From Polynucleobacter sp. 71A-WALBACH (GTDB taxonomy: Bacteria; Pseudomonadota; Gammaproteobacteria; Burkholderiales; Burkholderiaceae), in the NCBI RefSeq assembly GCF_018882365.1, contig NZ_JACVOP010000002.1, positions 1-64,000 of the forward strand: a stretch of DNA of 64,000 bases. Direction: 5' to 3'. Positions 60,040-64,000 of this stretch are shown piece after piece. Below the pieces are notes generated by a model. It was not told the origin of the DNA and ran no database searches. It saw only the letters and a program-made list of their open reading frames with translations. Numbering within the stretch: the stretch's first letter is position 1; each line of letters opens with the position of its first letter. The translations under genes and the position numbers were made by a program.

Positions 60040-60954
60040 TTAGGTTGCACACTGATTGATTAAGTGCTCACGGAGTAATTTTGCCGACGGAGATAAGGTG
60101 GAGTCAGACTTGATAGCTAGCAATAGATTTCGCTTTGCCCAAGAATCATCTAAGGCAACAATCTGAAGATCCATGGCCTTTATTTGTGCAATGCAGGCTT
60201 GCAATGGCAGCACACCAACCCCCAAATTTACGGCAATCATTTGACACATGGCATCGTAACTACGTACCTGAATACGCAGTCTCATTTGCTTACCTAGTTT
60301 TTCTGCGCTCCTCGAGGTGAGCTCTAAGAGGGAGCTGCCTCGATTTAGGCCAACAAAGTCGTACTCGAGGCACTCCTCAAAAGAGGCTCGCTTTCTTTTG
60401 CTAAGCGGATGGGATTTACTGCAGGCAATGACGAGCTTGTCGTTGCCAATAACTTGAGTATCAAGGCCTGTAGTGGGTGCTCCTTCAGCAAATACACCGA
60501 TGTCAGCAATCCCATCAAGCAGAGCTTTGACAATATCCCCGCTGATCTGTTCCTCCACCTCCACCTGGATCTCAACATGATCTTTAAGAAATTGAGCCAG
60601 AGCAGCAGGTAAAAATTCCGTGAGGGCCGACATATTGGCCCACAGGCGGACATGACCTGTATAGCCCTTGGAGTATTCACCCAATTCATTGCTAAATTGC
60701 TCAAAACCCTGAAAGAGTCGCAATGCATGCTGCATGACCGCATGGCCAGCGTGAGTGAGGGTAACGCCCTTTGCGGATCTATTTAATAGGGAAAGCCCCA
60801 CGGTTTCCTCTAATTCTGAGATGCGTCGACTAGCTGCCGATAATGCCAAGCTGCATTCATTTGCACCCTTGGTAATGCTTCCCGATTTCGCAACTGCACA
60901 AAAGAGTTTAAGGGTAACAAAGTCGATTCTGGCTGGGTTTAGCAAGGTTTTCAT
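60040..60954 (-). CDS. LysR-family transcriptional regulator
   Basis: This 304-residue regulator has the LysR helix-turn-helix (KLFCAVAKSGSITKGANECS, LALSAASRRISELEE) and an effector domain from about residue 95. It is divergent from the CoA-transferase operon at 61067, with an operator-like dyad in between. By position it should control that operon, with a carboxylic acid or CoA ester as effector. Confidence 0.88.
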   Translation of the reverse strand: MKTLLNPARIDFVTLKLFCAVAKSGSITKGANECSLALSAASRRISELEETVGLSLLNRSAKGVTLTHAGHAVMQHALRLFQGFEQFSNELGEYSKGYTGHVRLWANMSALTEFLPAALAQFLKDHVEIQVEVEEQISGDIVKALLDGIADIGVFAEGAPTTGLDTQVIGNDKLVIACSKSHPLSKRKRASFEECLEYDFVGLNRGSSLLELTSRSAEKLGKQMRLRIQVRSYDAMCQMIAVNLGVGVLPLQACIAQIKAMDLQIVALDDSWAKRNLLLAIKSDSTLSPSAKLLREHLINQCAT

Positions 60955-60969
60955 GGAGGTATTTTATCC

Positions 60970-60994
60970 ATGCCTTCGCAAAATGAGAAGGCAT
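60970..60994. promoter_or_regulatory. LysR-type operator (T-N11-A dyad)
   Basis: ATGCCTTC (60970-60977) and GAAGGCAT (60987-60994) are exact inverted repeats around nine bases. The inner T at 60976 and A at 60988 have the T-N11-A spacing of LysR boxes. The site lies 16 bases before the LysR start codon and about 70 bases before the CoA-transferase gene. Confidence 0.6.
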
Positions 60995-61066
60995 TCTCGA
61001 TTCATAGCAATTCTCAAGCAGGCCAAAAAGGCGTAATTTAATAAAAAAGCTGATTTAAGGATAAAG

Positions 61067-62260
61067 ATGGAGCCGTTAGCCAAGTTAAAAGTTATCGAAA
61101 TGGGGCAATTAATTGCTGGCCCGTTTGCCGCTAAAACGCTGGCAGATTTTGGTGCTGATGTGATCAAGATCGAGCCTCCAAAGGTAGGGGATGCTTTACG
61201 TAAATGGCGTCTACTAAAAGATGGCACTTCAGTATGGTGGCAGGTGCAGTCGCGCAATAAGCGATCCCTCTCACTAGATTTAAGACAGGCTGAAGCTCAA
61301 GAAATTGTTCGTACCTTAATCAAGGAAGCGGATGTACTGATCGAGAATTTTCGACCAGGCACTCTAGAGGGGTGGGGGCTTGATCCAGAGAGACTTCTAG
61401 AGCTCAATCCCAAGCTCATCATTTTAAGAATTAGTGGCTATGGTCAAACAGGCCCTTATCGAGATAAGCCAGGGTTCGGTGTTGTTGCTGAAGCGATGGG
61501 TGGTTTGCGACATTTAACAGCCGAGCCGGGTAGAGTTCCAGTGCGTGTTGGCATTAGTATCGGTGACACCTTGGCGTCTTTGCATGGTGTGATCGGAATT
61601 TTATTGGCCTTACAGGAGCGCCATCAGAGTGGTATGGGTCAGGTAATTGATATCGCTTTGTATGAAGCGGTCTTTAATTGTATGGAAAGCTTGCTACCTG
61701 AGTACAGCGCTTTCGGAGAAGTTCGACAAGCCGGTGGCAGTGCTTTGCCAGGCATTGCCCCAAGCAACGCATATCTTTGTGCTGATGGCGGTTATGTATT
61801 GATTGCTGGTAATGGCGATAGTATCTTTAAGCGTCTGATGAATATGATTGGCAGAGCGGATTTAGCTAATGACCCCGCGCTTGAAAACAATGATGGCAGG
61901 GTAGCGCGTGTTGCAGAGTTAGATCAGGCAATTGGTGCTTGGGCTCAAACAATGACGACGGATCAAGCCCTGCAGTTACTGGATTCTGTAGCAGTTCCTG
62001 CTGGAAAAATTTATACCATAGCTGATATTGCCAATGACCCCCATTACAAGGCGCGTGGCAATATCGAAAGTATTCAGATGCGCGATGGGACGACATTGGA
62101 TGTTCCAAGCGTGCTTCCAAAACTCTCTCGTACACCTGGCTCCATTAAAACTTTGGCTCCCGATATTGGCGAAAATACCGATGAAATTCTACAAAGTATC
62201 GGATTAACAGAGGCGCAGGTAGCATCTTTAAAAGAACGCGGTATTGCCTTTACCAAATAA
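61067..62260 (+). CDS. CaiB/BaiF family (class III) CoA-transferase
   Basis: This 397-residue protein begins with the family fold VIEMGQLIAGPFAAKTLADF, then GADVIKIEPPKVGDALRKWR and LISGYGQTG-like RISGYGQTGPYRDKPGFGVV. The catalytic aspartate is probably Asp167 in VGISIGDTLASLHGV. It moves CoA between carboxylic acids. The next gene, 29 bases on, is an HMG-CoA-lyase-like enzyme, so the pair probably activates a 3-hydroxy-3-methyl acid and cleaves it. Which acid is not visible. Confidence 0.9.
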   Translation: MEPLAKLKVIEMGQLIAGPFAAKTLADFGADVIKIEPPKVGDALRKWRLLKDGTSVWWQVQSRNKRSLSLDLRQAEAQEIVRTLIKEADVLIENFRPGTLEGWGLDPERLLELNPKLIILRISGYGQTGPYRDKPGFGVVAEAMGGLRHLTAEPGRVPVRVGISIGDTLASLHGVIGILLALQERHQSGMGQVIDIALYEAVFNCMESLLPEYSAFGEVRQAGGSALPGIAPSNAYLCADGGYVLIAGNGDSIFKRLMNMIGRADLANDPALENNDGRVARVAELDQAIGAWAQTMTTDQALQLLDSVAVPAGKIYTIADIANDPHYKARGNIESIQMRDGTTLDVPSVLPKLSRTPGSIKTLAPDIGENTDEILQSIGLTEAQVASLKERGIAFTK

Positions 62261-62289
62261 TCACTAACCTAACTAAGCGATTTAATCTT

Positions 62290-63216
62290 ATGACTAGAAT
62301 TTATTTCAATGATGTTGTGACCAGAGACGGATTTCAAATTGAGCCTAATTTCATTCCTACAGATGACAAGGTTAAGCTGGTAGATGAGCTGAGCCAGTGT
62401 GGGTTTGCCAAGATTGAGGTGACTTCCTTTACATCACCCAAAGCCATTCCAATGCTACGCGATGCAGAAGAGGTGATGGGTAGAATTAAACGCCTACCTG
62501 GTGTTGAATACACCGTCTTAGTGCCGAATTTACGTGGGGCGGAGCGTGCCTTCGAATCCTGTGCAGATGAATTTAATCTCGTCATGTCCACATCAGAAAC
62601 GCATAACCTGGCTAATTTACGTATGGGTCGAGAAAAAAGTTTTTCTGGTTTGGCTGAGGTGATTCAGTATGTCAATGGTAGAACTCCTATCAACGTTTCT
62701 CTTTCAACTGCTTTTGGTTGCCCTATGGAAGGTGATGTGCCACAAAGCGTAGTGGAGGGCTTCGTCCAACGCTTTGCAGACTTGGGGGTACGCGGCGTTA
62801 CCATTTGCGATACAACTGGAATGGCGCATCCTGCCCAGGTTGCGACTATGGCAAATGATTTGCAAAAGAAATTTTCTAATTTACAGTTGACCTTCCATTT
62901 TCACAATACGCGCGGAATGGGATTGGCAAATGTGCTTGCGGCAGTGCAGTCAGGTATTACTCGGTTTGATGGCTCCCTTGGCGGATTGGGAGGGTGTCCC
63001 TACGCACCTGGTGCCAGCGGCAATATCTCCAGTGAGGATGCTATTCATATGCTGGATGCGATGGGGTACGATACAGGCATCGATATCCCTAAATTACTGG
63101 GCATAGCTCGTGAGTTGCCCTTGATTGTTGGGCATCCCGTGCCTGGGCAAGTTGCAAAGGCTGGAAGTACGTGTGACTTACATCCTGCCCCAGCTTATGT
63201 GGATGAATTGCGTTAA
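62290..63216 (+). CDS. Hydroxymethylglutaryl-CoA lyase family protein
   Basis: This 308-residue TIM-barrel lyase has the catalytic Arg-Asp in VVTRDGFQIEPNFIPTDDKV, STAFGCPMEGDVPQ, CDTTGMAHPAQV, the metal-binding His pair in FHFHNTRGMGLANVLAAVQS and the mobile-loop Cys236 in GGLGGCPYAPGASGNISSED. The family cleaves 3-hydroxy-3-methylacyl-CoA esters to acetyl-CoA or pyruvate and a second product. With the CoA-transferase before it and a carboxylate receptor after it, it completes a small acid-breakdown operon. Confidence 0.9.
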   Translation: MTRIYFNDVVTRDGFQIEPNFIPTDDKVKLVDELSQCGFAKIEVTSFTSPKAIPMLRDAEEVMGRIKRLPGVEYTVLVPNLRGAERAFESCADEFNLVMSTSETHNLANLRMGREKSFSGLAEVIQYVNGRTPINVSLSTAFGCPMEGDVPQSVVEGFVQRFADLGVRGVTICDTTGMAHPAQVATMANDLQKKFSNLQLTFHFHNTRGMGLANVLAAVQSGITRFDGSLGGLGGCPYAPGASGNISSEDAIHMLDAMGYDTGIDIPKLLGIARELPLIVGHPVPGQVAKAGSTCDLHPAPAYVDELR

Positions 63217-63247
63217 ATTGCTTTAACCTAAATTGAAAGTTAGCCTC

Positions 63248-64000
63248 ATGCGCACCTATTTTTCTAAGATCAATTTACTGATCTTGATCCTCTTAAGCCA
63301 GGTATCTATTTCTAGTTACAGTCAAGATTCTGGAAAGTATCCCAATCGGCCAATTACATTTATTGCTTCTTCTGCACCGGGTGGTACGACCGATTTCACG
63401 GCAAGGGTATTGGCTCAACCCCTTGGCACTGCATTGGGTCAAACCATTGTGGTTGAGAATAAAGCTGGTGCGTCCGGAGCGATTGCTGCTGCTGCCGTAA
63501 AAAAGGCTGATCCTGACGGCTACACTTTATTAGTCCAGTATTCAGGCTATCACGTCATTACGCCTTTAGTGAGCAAGAACCCATTACCTTGGGAACTGAA
63601 AGATTTTCAACCAGTTGCGAATGTCATCTCGGCGCCACAAATTGTGGTGATACGCGCGGACTTGCCCTTCAAGACGATGAATGACCTGATTGCATACGCA
63701 AAAGCCAACCCAGGTAAATTGAATTACGCATCATCAGGCAACGGCTCATTGCAACATGTGACTGGCGCAATGTTAGAGCAGCAGGCTGGTATCAAAATGA
63801 CCCATGTACCTTACAAGGGCACGGGGCCGGCATTAGCCGACTTATTGGGTGGGCAGGTTGATCTGACCTTTGGAACGCCTCCACCATTTATCCCTCATAT
63901 CCAAACCGGTAAATTACGCGCACTTGCAACTACCGGTAAGAAGCGTTTACAGAGCTTGCCTGATGTTCCTACAGCTGCCGAAGCGGGTTTACCGAAATTG
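63248..64000 (+). CDS. Bug/TctC-family receptor, cut by window edge
   Basis: An open frame starts at ATG 63248 and runs 251 codons to the end of the window without a stop. It has a signal peptide (MRTYFSKINLLILILLSQVS, cleaved near YSQD) and the Bug blocks ITFIASSAPGGTTDFTARVL, VVENKAGASGAIAAAAVKKA, SSGNGSLQHVTGAML and MTHVPYKGTGPALADLLGGQ. About 75 C-terminal residues are missing. It is the fourth such receptor in the window and the third gene of the CoA-transferase operon. Confidence 0.9.
   Translation, partial: MRTYFSKINLLILILLSQVSISSYSQDSGKYPNRPITFIASSAPGGTTDFTARVLAQPLGTALGQTIVVENKAGASGAIAAAAVKKADPDGYTLLVQYSGYHVITPLVSKNPLPWELKDFQPVANVISAPQIVVIRADLPFKTMNDLIAYAKANPGKLNYASSGNGSLQHVTGAMLEQQAGIKMTHVPYKGTGPALADLLGGQVDLTFGTPPPFIPHIQTGKLRALATTGKKRLQSLPDVPTAAEAGLPKL

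Noticed and set aside
1..64000. CRISPR array, rRNA operon or phage structural genes
   Set aside because: No regularly spaced direct repeats, rRNA-like blocks or phage proteins were seen on either strand.

Overview
The window looks like the chromosome of a low-GC betaproteobacterium of the Burkholderiaceae, most likely Polynucleobacter-like. This is an inference from AT-rich codon use, repeated Bug/TctC-type solute receptors, betaproteobacterial-style NarK1/NarK2-NarGHJI order and compact intergenic spaces; no rRNA or complete tRNA is present to test it.

Region 1 (1-4 kb) is a patchwork: the start of an IS30-type transposase, a 222 bp dispersed repeat, an HPP membrane protein, a decayed nitroreductase, a TonB-like protein, a methyltransferase and a DUF3079 protein. 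Region 2 (4.0-24.4 kb) is an anaerobic nitrate-respiration island. A PAS protein, NnrS, a nitronate monooxygenase and a B12-dependent ribonucleotide reductase lie behind a good FNR-type box. They are followed by a TehA/SLAC1-type channel, the NarX-NarL sensor pair, two NarK transporters, NarGHJI, a beta-carbonic anhydrase, a nitroreductase and a second HPP protein. The nitroreductase+HPP pair occurs at both ends of the island in opposite orientation. Region 3 (25.2-28.2 kb) is a HlyD/FtsX-like/ATPase exporter.

Region 4 (28.3-52.3 kb) is modular. It holds a CruF-like carotenoid gene; a LysR-controlled sugar-lactone/sugar-acid module (TctC, UxaA-like dehydratase, frameshifted DapA-like aldolase, lactonase); and a selenoneine locus (SenA, SelD, a PhnCDE-like ABC importer, EgtD, SenB). 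After these come CHRD, SRPBCC, DUF985, isomerase, TctC, serine hydrolase, TauD, nitroreductase and BLUF genes. Many boundaries between these modules carry copies, fresh or decayed, of the 3' half of an elongator tRNA-Met, often preceded by a hairpin, followed by a terminator and accompanied by a palindrome around GTTACTTTAAGTAAC. This dispersed family is the most unusual structure I see.

Region 5 (52.3-64 kb) has a double-cupin ChrR-like protein, two exported YtcJ-like amidohydrolases, an exported choloylglycine-hydrolase-family enzyme, two predicted outer-membrane proteins, and a LysR-controlled CoA-transferase/HMG-CoA-lyase/TctC operon that runs off the right edge.

Three genes are visibly damaged: the left nitroreductase (frame disruptions), the DapA-like aldolase (one-base frameshift in an A-run) and the SRPBCC protein (in-frame stop after the signal peptide).
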